From Chitinophaga pinensis (lineage in GTDB: Bacteria; Bacteroidota; Bacteroidia; Chitinophagales; UBA10324), in the NCBI GenBank assembly GCA_945892775.1, contig CAMDDP010000008.1:1-64000 (forward strand): a stretch of 64,000 nucleotides of DNA, in the 5' to 3' direction. The first letter of the stretch is position 1. Every line of letters begins with the position of its first letter. Position numbers and translations under genes: made by a program. Shown here in pieces: positions 27,878 to 37,339 of the stretch. The notes beneath the pieces were generated by a model. That model ran no database searches. It was not told the DNA's origin and was given only the letters and a program-made list of their open reading frames with translations.

Positions 27878-28969
27878 ATGCAAAAAGAGGGTTTAAATAA
27901 TACTGGTGAAGAGATTGACATCAGTTTTAATAAAATTTTGCAAAGCATTAAAATAAATGCAAAATTCTTATTAAGAAAATGGTGGATTCTGATTATTGCA
28001 TTTGTTATTGGTGGAGGGTTAGGTTGGTTTTATTGTTACTTAAAAGGAACTACCTATACTGCCAATTGCACTTTTACTGTTCAAGGGCAATCCGCATCTT
28101 CCTCCTTATTAAGTTCTGCGCTTTCGCTTGCCTCATCACTTGGAATTTCAAGTAAATCAGGAGGGCCATCTTCTTACGACAATAACTTTTTTGCAAATCT
28201 GATGAAGTCCAGAAGAATTGTTAAGGAAACATTATTACAAGAAGATACTATTTTAGGCAAACATGATTTATTAGCTAATCATTATATTACTATATATGAA
28301 ATTGATGAAGATTGGGAGGGCCTGCCTTATGAAGGATTTAGATTCAAACATAATAAATTTAATAAATTAACTCGGTTAGAGGATTCAATTCTTACAACTA
28401 TTTATGCCTTAATTATTGATGAAAATTTATCTGTTGAATACAGTGTTGACAATCCGTTTAACTCAGGAAAATTTGTTTCATCGAACTATGAATTATCAAA
28501 AAACTTTTTAAAAAAATTACTCGATAATACAAGCACCTATTATCAAAGGGAAATGTATAAGCTTAATACAAGTAATTTTTCATTGGCTGAAATAAGAGTT
28601 GATTCTTTAGCAAATGCTATAAGAGATCTTGACATTAAGGTAGCCAGGTTAAAAGATAATTCGAATAATATGGTTCGTCAATCTGGATACGTTGATTTAA
28701 ACTCAGCCATTCGAGATCAATCATTACTTAGCATCCAATATTCATCAGCTGTAAGCAATTTTGAAATTGCAAAGGTTACATTATTAGGTCAAACACCAAT
28801 ACTTGACATTATAGATGCCCCCTATTTTTCAACTGACACAAATGTTCCTCTTGTAATACTTACTTCAATAGCCATTGGAATTTTAATTATGTTCTTAACC
28901 GCAACCGGATTAATTTTTTTAAATTTTGTAAGAACCGCTACTTTACATAATTCTGTTTTAAATAGTTAG
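27878..28969 (+). CDS. Polysaccharide co-polymerase / chain-length determinant (Wzz-like, no kinase domain)
   Basis: A 363-residue inner-membrane protein with one helix near residues 37-57 and a second near 325-348, flanking a periplasmic domain of about 270 residues with a helical stretch around 225-275. This is the Wzz/PCP topology that sets chain length and contacts the Wza channel. The PCP-2a form usually carries a C-terminal tyrosine autokinase after the second helix; here the protein stops about 17 residues beyond it, with no Walker motif. No separate BY-kinase gene is in the window, although the matching phosphatase follows next (broken frame). Confidence 0.82.
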   Translation: MQKEGLNNTGEEIDISFNKILQSIKINAKFLLRKWWILIIAFVIGGGLGWFYCYLKGTTYTANCTFTVQGQSASSSLLSSALSLASSLGISSKSGGPSSYDNNFFANLMKSRRIVKETLLQEDTILGKHDLLANHYITIYEIDEDWEGLPYEGFRFKHNKFNKLTRLEDSILTTIYALIIDENLSVEYSVDNPFNSGKFVSSNYELSKNFLKKLLDNTSTYYQREMYKLNTSNFSLAEIRVDSLANAIRDLDIKVARLKDNSNNMVRQSGYVDLNSAIRDQSLLSIQYSSAVSNFEIAKVTLLGQTPILDIIDAPYFSTDTNVPLVILTSIAIGILIMFLTATGLIFLNFVRTATLHNSVLNS

Positions 28970-29009
28970 TGTGTTATTTATTCAAAAAATCTGAATAGCT
29001 ATTCAACTC

Positions 29010-29755
29010 ATGTCAATATTTTCAAATTTATATAGTAAAAAAAAAATTTCACTAATCCCATAAAGGTTGATATTCATTCTCATTTTATTCCAGGTATAGA
29101 TGATGGCGTAAATAACGAAAATGAATCACTTGATATTTTAAAAGGGCTTTATCACCTTGGCTATAAAAAAGCAGTTACCACTCCGCATATTTTCAATGGT
29201 GTTTACAATAATTCGCAACAGACCATTCTGCCAGGCCTCGAGAGAATGAAAACAGTAATAAAGCAAGCCGGAATTAATTTGGAATTGGAGGCAGCAGCTG
29301 AATATTATTTTGATGAGTTTTTTTTAAAATACATACAAGAAGAAAAACTATTAACCTTTGGTGATAAATACGTGTTGTTTGAATTGCCAACAATTAATAA
29401 ACCCCAGCAAGTAGAAGAAGCTGTTTTTGAAATGATATTAAAAGGATACAAACCAATTCTTGCTCACCCAGAACGATATTCATACTACCAAGAACCTGGA
29501 TTGCAATCATTAGAAAAATTAAAAAGCATGGGAGTCTTGTTCCAACTAAATGCTCTCTCATTAATTGGATTTTATTCCCCAAGAGTTCAAAAATTTGCGA
29601 CTCAACTTGTAAAAAACAATTGGATTGATTGGGTTGGGAGCGATATGCATAATCATCGTTACTTTGAAGCTTTCAAACAGGCAATTCAAAGCGATAATTA
29701 TCAGAAACTTTGTTCATCAGAAAACCTTTTAAATAACACCTTAACAGAATTATAA
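29010..29755 (+). CDS. PHP-domain protein-tyrosine phosphatase (CpsB/YwqE type), frameshifted in a poly-A run
   Basis: The start ATG at 29010 opens MSIFSNLYSKKK, typical of Bacteroidota YwqE-like proteins, but stops at 29061. The rest is in another frame from 29039 on: KVDIHSHFIPGIDDG near 29063, then TTPHIFNG, LELEAAAEYYFDE, YVLFELP, ILAHPERY and SDMHNH, i.e. all PHP metal-binding motifs. The break lies at a run of ten A (29037-29046); eleven A would join the parts perfectly. So the gene is otherwise complete and the defect is a single missing base in a homopolymer. It could be a real inactivation, slippage-prone regulation, or a sequencing error. The family dephosphorylates the tyrosine kinase controlling capsule export. 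Its stop overlaps the next gene by one base. Confidence 0.82.
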
Positions 29756-30327
29756 TGAATTTTACTGAAACCGGATTTCCAGGCTTACTTATTTTCACCC
29801 CTCCTATTTTTCGTGATAGTAGAGGTTATTTTTTCGAAAGTTTTAACGCCAAATTTTTTGAAAACCAAGGAATAAAAAGAGGTTTTTTGCAAGACAATCA
29901 GGCACTTTCAACCTATGGAATAGTAAGGGGATTACATTATCAACTTGCACCTCATGCACAAGCAAAACTTGTTCGTGTCATTCAGGGAGAAGTACTTGAT
30001 GTAGTGGTTGATTTGCGTGTTGGTTCACCAACATTTGCAAAACAATTCAGCATTGTACTTTCAGCAGAAAATAACAAACAATTATATGTGCCACGAGGCT
30101 TTGCGCATGGTTATGCGGTCTTAAGCACAACAGCTTTATTCTTCTACAAATGTGATAGTTTTTATAGTAAGAACTCTGAAAGCGGAATTGCATATAATGA
30201 TCCCGCATTAAGTATTGATTGGAAAATTCCACCAGATAAAATAATTCTATCAGAAAAAGATAGGCTAAATAAAGTATTGGCTGAAGCTGAAATGAATTTT
30301 GTTTTTAATCCTGAAAATCCATTTTAA
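29755..30327 (+). CDS. rfbC: dTDP-4-dehydrorhamnose 3,5-epimerase
   Basis: A 190-residue cupin-fold epimerase, third enzyme of dTDP-L-rhamnose synthesis. Characteristic segments are DSRGYFFESFN near 21, FLQDNQALSTYGIVRGLHYQ near 43-62 with the catalytic His, VVDLRVGSPTF near 83, and VPRGFAHGYAVLS near 112. The size is normal. The ATG overlaps the last base of the preceding stop, so it is probably translationally coupled to the phosphatase gene. It is followed by rfbD. Confidence 0.95.
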   Translation: MNFTETGFPGLLIFTPPIFRDSRGYFFESFNAKFFENQGIKRGFLQDNQALSTYGIVRGLHYQLAPHAQAKLVRVIQGEVLDVVVDLRVGSPTFAKQFSIVLSAENNKQLYVPRGFAHGYAVLSTTALFFYKCDSFYSKNSESGIAYNDPALSIDWKIPPDKIILSEKDRLNKVLAEAEMNFVFNPENPF

Positions 30328-30367
30328 GACTCAAGCCCGTATTAAGAAAATACATTTCAGAACCAGA

Positions 30368-31231
30368 ATGATAAAAACAATTTTAGTTACAGGTGCAAAT
30401 GGTCAATTGGGAAACGAAATAGCTGAAATAGCAACTCAATTTCCAACCTTGAATATCTTATTTACTGGAAGAAACGAATTGAACATTACAGATAATGAGG
30501 CAGTAGAAAAATATTTTTTGAAGAATAACCCACAGGTTGTAATCAACTGCGCCGCATACACCTCGGTTGATAAAGCTGAATCAGAACCTGAATTAGCAAA
30601 ACTTGTTAATGTAATAGCTACCGAATATCTAGCCGAAGCATGTAAATTAAATGATATCCCATTTATCCATATTTCAACAGATTTTGTTTACGATGGAAAA
30701 AAAACAGTGCCGTATTTAGAAACAGACGAAACAAACCCCATTGGTATTTATGCAAAAACAAAATTAGAAGGAGAGCAACACGCACTAAAAATTCATAAGA
30801 AGACAATAATCATTCGGACTTCATGGGTTTACTCTTCTTTTGGAAATAATTTTGTAAAAACAATGCTCCGGTTGGGTAAAGAGAAACCCGAATTAAATGT
30901 TGTTAGTGATCAAATTGGTAGTCCTACTTATGCAAGAGATTTGGCCGAAGCTCTTTTAAAAATAACCCTACTATGTGACGCATTAAAACCTTGGGGCATT
31001 TATCATTTCAGTAACGAGGGGGCTATTTCCTGGTTTGACTTTGCTAAGGAAAGTTTATTGTTAAAGGGAATTGAAACTCCCGTACATGCTATAACAACGA
31101 CTCAGTTTCCAACGCCCGCACAACGGCCTGCCTATAGTGTAATGAGTAAAGAAAAAATTATTAAAACATTTGGTATTCGTCCACAACCATGGAAACAGAG
31201 CTTGGAAAATTGCTTGAAAAAGATTCTATAA
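30368..31231 (+). CDS. rfbD: dTDP-4-dehydrorhamnose reductase
   Basis: A 287-residue SDR enzyme reducing dTDP-4-keto-rhamnose to dTDP-L-rhamnose. VTGANGQLGNEIAE near 6-19 is the RmlD Rossmann signature. ISTDFVYDG near 99, catalytic Y128/K132 in GIYAKTKLEGE, and RTSWVYS near 150 follow. I start at the ATG 30368; a frame extension to 30299 overlaps rfbC and adds no conserved residues. The gene ends two bases before cysQ. Confidence 0.94.
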   Translation: MIKTILVTGANGQLGNEIAEIATQFPTLNILFTGRNELNITDNEAVEKYFLKNNPQVVINCAAYTSVDKAESEPELAKLVNVIATEYLAEACKLNDIPFIHISTDFVYDGKKTVPYLETDETNPIGIYAKTKLEGEQHALKIHKKTIIIRTSWVYSSFGNNFVKTMLRLGKEKPELNVVSDQIGSPTYARDLAEALLKITLLCDALKPWGIYHFSNEGAISWFDFAKESLLLKGIETPVHAITTTQFPTPAQRPAYSVMSKEKIIKTFGIRPQPWKQSLENCLKKIL

Positions 31232-31233
31232 AA

Positions 31234-32016
31234 ATGATTGCTAATAAAATCGATTTAAAAATAATTGAACAAATTGCACACAAAGCTGGAGATGCGATTA
31301 TGGAAATTTACAAAGGAGAATTTACGATTGAGATGAAGGGAAACAACTCTCCATTGACCGAAGCTGATAAAATTTCTAATAAAATTATTCTGCAAGAATT
31401 GAATTTATATTTTCCAGAAATTCCTTATATCTCTGAAGAAACAAAAACGATTGATTACACCGAACGAAAAGAATGGCCTTATTGCTGGCTAATTGATCCA
31501 ATAGACGGAACAAAGGAATTCATAAAAAAGAATGGTGAATTTACTGTGAACATTGCCCTAATTGAGAATGGCAAGCCAACATTAGGAGTTGTGTACGCGC
31601 CTGCTTTGAATAAAATGTGGAGCGCAAAAGCAAATGTGGGTTGCTTTAGTACTAATGAAAAAGGTGAACGAAATCAATTATTAAAAGGAATTTCCTATAA
31701 ATCTTTATCAAAGGTTCGTGTAATAGGAAGCCGGAGCCATATGAATACTGAAACAGAAATATTCATTCAGCAATTAAAAAATGAGGGAAAAGAAATTGAC
31801 TTTGTTTCAGCAGGAAGTTCTATAAAATTTTGCTTGCTGGCCGAAGGCAGTGCCGATGTTTATCCTCGCTACGCACCAACTATGGAATGGGATACTGCTG
31901 CTGGACAGGCCGTGTTGGAAATTGCAGGAGGTGTTGTAAACGAGATTGGAACAACGCAACCATTACTTTATAATAAAGAGAACTTATTAAATCCCTACTT
32001 CTTATGTAGCTGGTAA
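31234..32016 (+). CDS. cysQ: 3'(2'),5'-bisphosphate nucleotidase (PAP phosphatase)
   Basis: A 260-residue Li-sensitive inositol-monophosphatase-fold enzyme that converts the sulfotransferase by-product PAP to AMP. Metal ligands are visible: SEE near 67-69, the core D88-P-I-D91-G-T in LIDPIDGTKEFI, and EWDTAAGQAVLE near 218-229, all CysQ-typical. The ATG at 31234 follows the rfbD stop by two bases, so it is embedded in the polysaccharide operon rather than with the cys genes. That placement fits a job of relieving PAP inhibition of the sulfotransferases in the same locus. Its stop abuts the stop of the convergent arsR-like gene without a spare base. Confidence 0.92.
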   Translation: MIANKIDLKIIEQIAHKAGDAIMEIYKGEFTIEMKGNNSPLTEADKISNKIILQELNLYFPEIPYISEETKTIDYTERKEWPYCWLIDPIDGTKEFIKKNGEFTVNIALIENGKPTLGVVYAPALNKMWSAKANVGCFSTNEKGERNQLLKGISYKSLSKVRVIGSRSHMNTETEIFIQQLKNEGKEIDFVSAGSSIKFCLLAEGSADVYPRYAPTMEWDTAAGQAVLEIAGGVVNEIGTTQPLLYNKENLLNPYFLCSW

Positions 32017-32364
32017 TCAGCCGAGCATTTCTTTTACACTTGTTGCATATTGAAGAACACGCTCTTGATTTATACTATATATAATTTCTTTTCCAATTCT
32101 TGTTGCCGTTACAATTTTAACCCTTCTTAGAATGGCCAAATGCTGCGAAGCAACAGACTGCTTTATATTCATTGCTTTATGAATTTCAGTGACATTCTTT
32201 TTTTCATTGTTATCAATAAAACACAATATTTTTCTGCGCAATTTGTGATTCATTGCCCTTAATATATAGGCGGCTTTTCGAATTTCATCGGGGTTGTACC
32301 CTCTAAATTCATTATTTAATTCTTCTACATTTGAAAAATCAGTTTTAAAAATTTTACTACTCAT
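32017..32364 (-). CDS. ArsR-family winged-helix transcriptional regulator
   Basis: A 115-residue protein with an ArsR-type fold: NHKLRRKILCFIDN near 38-51, then the helix-turn-helix NVTEIHKAMNIKQSVASQHLAILRR near 57-81 and a beta-wing (TRIGKEIIYSIN). The metal-binding Cys motif of ArsR/SmtB sensors (ELCVCDL) is absent; the recognition-helix entry reads KQSVASQHL. It is the only minus-strand gene within the polysaccharide locus and is divergent from the MBOAT gene, so a role in locus control is plausible but not shown. Its stop touches that of cysQ. Confidence 0.85.
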   Translation of the reverse strand: MSSKIFKTDFSNVEELNNEFRGYNPDEIRKAAYILRAMNHKLRRKILCFIDNNEKKNVTEIHKAMNIKQSVASQHLAILRRVKIVTATRIGKEIIYSINQERVLQYATSVKEMLG

Positions 32365-32540
32365 TATATAATTTTATTGCATAAAATTAATTTTTATGAA
32401 TCTATATTTTAAAAATTATTAACAATATAAAATCAATCATGAAATTAATTTTGTTTTTATAGTGTAGTTTTTTTTAGAGAATGTCGCTAAAAAAAACTGA
32501 ATGTTTAAAATAGCCAATACATTATTAACTCGCATCCTAC

Positions 32541-32548
32541 TATTTTTG
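32541..32548 (+). promoter_or_regulatory. -7 box TATTTTTG before the MBOAT gene
   Basis: An exact TAnnTTTG match ends 40 bases before the ATG at 32589, in the 224-base divergent region shared with the ArsR-like regulator. A second block of the locus likely starts here, and operator sites for the regulator would be expected in the same gap. Confidence 0.45.
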
Positions 32549-32588
32549 CTGACATAAAACACAATTGAAAAGCCAGTAAAAAACCGGT

Positions 32589-34028
32589 ATGCTGTTTAAC
32601 TCATTCGCCTTTCTTATTTTTTTTCCGGTAGTTACATTTTTATACTTCCTATTACCAAAAAACATACGATGGACCATGTTGTTGGTGGCAAGTTGTGTGT
32701 TTTATATGTTTTTTATTCCATCGTATATTCTGATTTTATTATTCACAATAGTCATTGATTATTTCGCAGGCATCTGGATAGAAAATGCAAAAGGAAAAAG
32801 GCGAAAATTGTTTTTAATCATCAGCATCATAGCTAACATTGGGGTACTATCAGTTTTTAAATATTATAATTTTTTTGCTGAAAATATTGAAGGCATAGCA
32901 GAATTATTGGGCTGGCACCCAAACATTCCATTTTTAAATATGATATTACCTATCGGATTAAGTTTTCACACTTTTCAGGCAATGAGTTATACCATTGAAG
33001 TGTATCGAGGCAATCAGAAATCTGAGAGAAACATATTGATCTATGCACTGTATGTTATGTTTTATCCGCAATTGGTGGCAGGCCCAATTGAGCGCCCTCA
33101 AAATTTATTACATCAGTTTAAAGAAGATCACACATTTGATTACACTAGAATAGTTGCTGGTTTAAAACTGATGTTATGGGGTCTGTTTAAAAAAGTAGTA
33201 ATTGCAGATAGGTGCGGTGCTTACGTAAGCAATGTTTTCGATTACCCCTACCAACACGAGGGTGAAACCATTACTTTCTGGTGTGGCCTTTTCTTTTTCG
33301 CTTGGCAATTGTACTGTGATTTTTCAGGGTATAGCGATATGGCTATTGGAGCTGCACAAGTAATGGGCATAAAATTAATGACCAATTTTAAACGCCCCTA
33401 TCTTTCAAAATCAATAGGAGAAATATGGCAACGCTGGCACATCTCGCTCACATCGTGGTTTATGGATTATGTATTTCGGCCACTTGGTGGTTATAGAAAA
33501 GGAAGAGATAGGGGAGCCATAAATTTACTCATCGTTTATTTTCTTTCGGGATTGTGGCATGGGGCAGCATGGACTTTCATTATATGCTTTTTTCTTTTTG
33601 GTGCGCAATTGGTTTTCCGTCTATATTTTAAAAAACAAATTAACTGGCTATTCAGCAAATTAGAATCCCCAAACAGTAAACGATGGAACAATATTTTGCA
33701 CACGGCAATTGCGTTTATAATGATTTGTATCCCATTCGCATTTTTCCGTGCCCATAGTTTGCCCGATGCCTTATTTATTTTAAAATCATTATTTAATTTT
33801 GGAACGGGTGGTTTGTCAATTGGAAATTCAAGTACATTTATTTATGCAGTGATAGGAGTAATCATTCTTTACTCTGTTGAAATTTATCAAGAATATTACA
33901 GCAAAAGCGATGCACTTCCCGAACCAAAATCAACGGGGTTTAAATTTGTTTTTTACAGTTCAGTTATAATCTACATTTTACTAACCGGAGTTTTCGATGC
34001 AAGCCAATTCATATACTTCCAATTCTAA
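32589..34028 (+). CDS. MBOAT family membrane O-acyltransferase (AlgI/DltB-like)
   Basis: A 479-residue protein with about 11-12 membrane helices. The MBOAT core is seen in LYCDFSGYSDMAIG near 240-255, FKRPYLSKSIGEIWQRWHISLTSW near 265-290, and the active-site His 324 in SGLWHGAAW. Such proteins pass acyl groups across the membrane onto alginate, peptidoglycan, teichoic acid or other glycans. The following gene, an SGNH-like protein, overlaps it by 32 bases, the usual MBOAT/acyl-transfer partner arrangement. The pair most likely acetylates the polymer made by this locus. Confidence 0.92.
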   Translation: MLFNSFAFLIFFPVVTFLYFLLPKNIRWTMLLVASCVFYMFFIPSYILILLFTIVIDYFAGIWIENAKGKRRKLFLIISIIANIGVLSVFKYYNFFAENIEGIAELLGWHPNIPFLNMILPIGLSFHTFQAMSYTIEVYRGNQKSERNILIYALYVMFYPQLVAGPIERPQNLLHQFKEDHTFDYTRIVAGLKLMLWGLFKKVVIADRCGAYVSNVFDYPYQHEGETITFWCGLFFFAWQLYCDFSGYSDMAIGAAQVMGIKLMTNFKRPYLSKSIGEIWQRWHISLTSWFMDYVFRPLGGYRKGRDRGAINLLIVYFLSGLWHGAAWTFIICFFLFGAQLVFRLYFKKQINWLFSKLESPNSKRWNNILHTAIAFIMICIPFAFFRAHSLPDALFILKSLFNFGTGGLSIGNSSTFIYAVIGVIILYSVEIYQEYYSKSDALPEPKSTGFKFVFYSSVIIYILLTGVFDASQFIYFQF

Positions 34029-35004
34029 AATCAAATTCATCAAAAGAAGTTTGATTCTTCTTGCACTTCTAATAGTGCTTGATCAGTTGGTTGGAATTGT
34101 AATGCACAAATTATATTTCAGTTCAACTTCAGGATCTGAATACGAAACAACTTATGCATTTACTAAAGCTGATGCGGATCTTATTGTTACAGGCTCATCA
34201 AAGGCAAGGCGCAATTACAACACTCCACTCATTGCAGATTCACTAAAACTCTCCTGTTATAACGCAGGACACGATGGACAGTCGTTGCTATTTAGTTATG
34301 CCATGACCAAAATGCTGCTATCACACCACCAGCCAAAAATAATTGTGGTCGAGTTATTCCCTGAAGAATTATATTACAAAGAAGTGCATTATGACCGGTT
34401 GAATATTTTACTCCCCTATTATTCAGATTATAATGAAATAAGAGAAGTGGCTAATTGGAGAGGCGCCAGAAATGAAGATACCACCTCAATATTTTACAAA
34501 CTATTCCCGTTCAATATTGAAAAAATAAAATTGCTTTCACAATCTTATCGATACAACTCAATGTGGCTAGATTTAATTAAAGGATTGTTTAAAAAGCAAA
34601 AAACAGAAAGTGGATATCTTCCATTACAAAAAACAATCTCTGAAATTGATAAACAGAAATATATTGAAGAATTTGAGTTAACAAAAAACCGTGAACGCGA
34701 GAGACACATTGATCCGAATAAAGTTAAATCACTCATTGGAATAATAGAGTCGTGTAAACAAAAAAATGTAAAAATTGTTGTTGTTATGTCACCTGTTTTA
34801 AAGAAATATAGCGATGACCCTGTTTATCATTTAATTGATTCCATCGCAATGTCATACAATATTCCTTTCTTTGATTTTACAGGTGATAATCGTTTTAACA
34901 ATCTTGAATATTTTGCCGACAATCATCTGAATCAAATTGGCTCAACTTATTTTTCAACAATATTTGCTAATAAGCTCAAAAGTTTTTTAGCGTTAAACCC
35001 ATAA
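33997..35004 (+). CDS. SGNH-like periplasmic acyltransferase partner of the MBOAT protein
   Basis: A 335-residue protein with one N-terminal membrane anchor (about residues 15-35) and a periplasmic domain. SGNH-type landmarks are VTGSSKARRNYN with Ser 67/68, the following NAGHDGQS near 90, and the C-terminal DNHLNQIGS with Asp 308/His 310. This matches the AlgX/AlgJ/DltD/PatB role of handing an acetyl group from the MBOAT channel to the glycan. The 32-base overlap with the MBOAT gene supports a joint complex. Sequence-family labels for this group vary, so only the general role is claimed. Confidence 0.75.
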   Translation: MQANSYTSNSKIKFIKRSLILLALLIVLDQLVGIVMHKLYFSSTSGSEYETTYAFTKADADLIVTGSSKARRNYNTPLIADSLKLSCYNAGHDGQSLLFSYAMTKMLLSHHQPKIIVVELFPEELYYKEVHYDRLNILLPYYSDYNEIREVANWRGARNEDTTSIFYKLFPFNIEKIKLLSQSYRYNSMWLDLIKGLFKKQKTESGYLPLQKTISEIDKQKYIEEFELTKNRERERHIDPNKVKSLIGIIESCKQKNVKIVVVMSPVLKKYSDDPVYHLIDSIAMSYNIPFFDFTGDNRFNNLEYFADNHLNQIGSTYFSTIFANKLKSFLALNP

Positions 35005-35017
35005 ACCGAATCTTGTT

Positions 35018-36385
35018 TTGATAAAAAAAATTCGCAGAATATTTTATGGGAAAATAAAAGATGAGGATAACAAAGAACTTGTAAAGGGAGGAACGTTTGC
35101 CTTTATTATGAAGATAACTGGCATGGGATTCAACTATCTTTTTGTTTTTGTTTTAGCCCGTTTATATGGCGCAACAGGTAGCGGAATCTATTCTATCTTT
35201 CAAACTGTTCTTCAGGTTTTTGCCAATTTTGGAAAACTAGGCTACGATATTTTAATGGTTCGTGAGGTAGCGCAATACAATGCAAAAAACCAATGGGGCT
35301 CCATTAAAGATTTATACTTCAAGGTCATAAGAGTAAATATTATTGCCTCTATAAGTTGTTCATTGGTTTTATATTTCAGTGCCAACTGGATTGCATCTAC
35401 CATTTTTCTTAAACCAGCACTCTGTCAATATTTTCAAATATGCGCGCTTGGTATTCTCCCAATTGTTCTTCATTCAGTTCATGCGGATTGTTTCAGAGGA
35501 ATGAAAAAAATACTGCTCTATTCTTTCTTTCAGAATGTACTAACTATTTCAATCGCTGGTATTCTTTTATGTGCTTCATGGTTTATTATTCACGATAGAA
35601 AAGTTCCTATTACTGTTTTTTTAATCGCCGTTTCTATATCGTCAACAATATCAGCATGGTTTTGGTGGAAAAAATCGCCTATGCTTGAAGGAGGTGAAGG
35701 AGAAAAGATTATTCTTAGCGAAAAAACAAAAATTGCCTTTAGTTTATTCTTAACCGCATTATTGCAAGTAGTTCGCGGTTGGACTGACACAATTTTCTTA
35801 GGTAGATATTACACCGAAGCCGATGTTGGGATTTATAAGGTTGCATTTCGAATAGCAACTATTACCTCCTTAACCCTTACTGCATTCCTTTTAACTGTAG
35901 CGCCCAAAATTGCTGAACTACATGCAAAAGGAGAAATGAAAAGATTAGCTGTTGTAGTTCAAAACACAACCAAATTAATCTTCTGGACATCAGCACCGCC
36001 ATTAATTCTCTTTATTATTTTTCCTAAATTCTTTCTAGGTGTTTTCGGACAGGATTTCTTAATCGGCGCAGTAGCACTAATGATATTATCAATTGGGCAA
36101 TTTATAAACGCGGCAACAGGCCCTGTAGGCAATCTATTAATGATGACTGGCAAGCAAGATGTAAACAGAAATATAGTTATTGGCACAACAATCTTTACAG
36201 TGATTTTAAACGCAATTGTTATTCCGAAATATGGCATCATTGGAGCAGCAGTAGTAAATGTTATTGGGATATTTCTGTATAATATTATTCCATTTATCCT
36301 TGTTAAGCGTTACTTTGGTTTCTATACTTTTGATGCCAAACACATTTTCTCATTTCGAAAAAAAGGATTTCTAAAGCAAACTTAA
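35018..36385 (+). CDS. Oligosaccharide flippase (Wzx-like, MATE/MOP superfamily)
   Basis: A 455-residue integral membrane protein with 12-14 helices spread over the whole length, beginning after a short basic N-terminus. Early motifs GTFAFIMKITGMGFNYLFVFVLARLYG near 26-52 and ATGSGIYSIFQT near 53-64 are typical of the polysaccharide flippase branch. It would flip undecaprenyl-linked repeat units to the periplasm for the polymerase. The start is TTG at 35018. Its stop overlaps the next sulfotransferase start by one base. Confidence 0.88.
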   Translation: MIKKIRRIFYGKIKDEDNKELVKGGTFAFIMKITGMGFNYLFVFVLARLYGATGSGIYSIFQTVLQVFANFGKLGYDILMVREVAQYNAKNQWGSIKDLYFKVIRVNIIASISCSLVLYFSANWIASTIFLKPALCQYFQICALGILPIVLHSVHADCFRGMKKILLYSFFQNVLTISIAGILLCASWFIIHDRKVPITVFLIAVSISSTISAWFWWKKSPMLEGGEGEKIILSEKTKIAFSLFLTALLQVVRGWTDTIFLGRYYTEADVGIYKVAFRIATITSLTLTAFLLTVAPKIAELHAKGEMKRLAVVVQNTTKLIFWTSAPPLILFIIFPKFFLGVFGQDFLIGAVALMILSIGQFINAATGPVGNLLMMTGKQDVNRNIVIGTTIFTVILNAIVIPKYGIIGAAVVNVIGIFLYNIIPFILVKRYFGFYTFDAKHIFSFRKKGFLKQT

Positions 36386-37287
36386 TGCCCCTTAAAGAAA
36401 CATTAGTTCTTCCAAATTTTATTTGCATTGGTGCTCAGAAAACAGGCACAACGGCTCTTTATCACATTTTAAAAAATCATCCTGAAATTACCGTAAGCAA
36501 GCCTCGAAAAGAAACCAAATTCTTTTATCGTGATGAAGAATATAAAATGGGATTAGAATTTTATTCCAAATATTTTTCATATGGTGACCCCAAAAAAGCA
36601 ATTGGTGAATTTGATCCTGATTACTTGTACTTCCCTTACGTTCCTGAAAGAATTTTTAAAGACTTAGGACCAAAAATAAAGTTCATTGTAATACTCCGAA
36701 ATCCAGTAGATCGAGCTTATTCGCATTATAAAATGAGTGTTAAAAAAGGATTTGAAAATTTAGAATTTCTTGAAGCAATTGCCCAAGAACCTTCCCGCTT
36801 AAAATCAAAGAAAAGAGAGGATAAAAACAACTTTAGTTATATCAATAGGGGGATGTATGATGAACAATTAAAAAGATATTTAAAGTTTTTTCCAAAAGAA
36901 AATTTTCTCTTTATTAATTATGATGAAGAGTTCAATAAAGATTTGTCATTGACTCTGAAAAAGATATTTTCTTTTTTAGCTATTACAGATGTACAACTAA
37001 ACACAAATATTAAAGAAAATATTGCCTCAGATGTTAAATCTGAAAAAATCAGAAATCTTGTAAGCAAAAAAAATATATTAAAACAGCTTGCTTCGAAGGT
37101 CATTCCCAATAAGGAACTAAGAAAATCAATAAAAAAGAAAATACTGAATTGGAACTCTGAAGAATCATCAATGAAACCTCTTGATGCAAAATTGAAATTA
37201 GAATTAACTAAAAAACATTTTACCAAAAGCAATGATTTCTTAAACAAGCTTATTCAAAAAGACTTTTCTAATTGGAGTGAACAATAG
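36385..37287 (+). CDS. PAPS-dependent sulfotransferase family protein
   Basis: A 300-residue sulfotransferase. The 5'-phosphosulfate loop is at about 16-24 (GAQKTGTTA) and the 3'-phosphate motif near 95-115 (FIVILRNPVDRAYSHYKMS). A NRGMYDEQLKRYLKFFP segment near 153 is usual in glycan and heparan-type bacterial sulfotransferases. The C-terminal third is very Lys-rich. It starts on the last base of the flippase stop and is followed by a glycosyltransferase, so it very likely sulfates the repeat unit or polymer of this locus. The exact hydroxyl or amine acceptor is unknown. Confidence 0.9.
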   Translation: MPLKETLVLPNFICIGAQKTGTTALYHILKNHPEITVSKPRKETKFFYRDEEYKMGLEFYSKYFSYGDPKKAIGEFDPDYLYFPYVPERIFKDLGPKIKFIVILRNPVDRAYSHYKMSVKKGFENLEFLEAIAQEPSRLKSKKREDKNNFSYINRGMYDEQLKRYLKFFPKENFLFINYDEEFNKDLSLTLKKIFSFLAITDVQLNTNIKENIASDVKSEKIRNLVSKKNILKQLASKVIPNKELRKSIKKKILNWNSEESSMKPLDAKLKLELTKKHFTKSNDFLNKLIQKDFSNWSEQ

Positions 37288-37339
37288 TTTTTAAAAAGAT
37301 ATTTAGTAAAGCACCAAATAAAATCAATAAAAGCACCGT

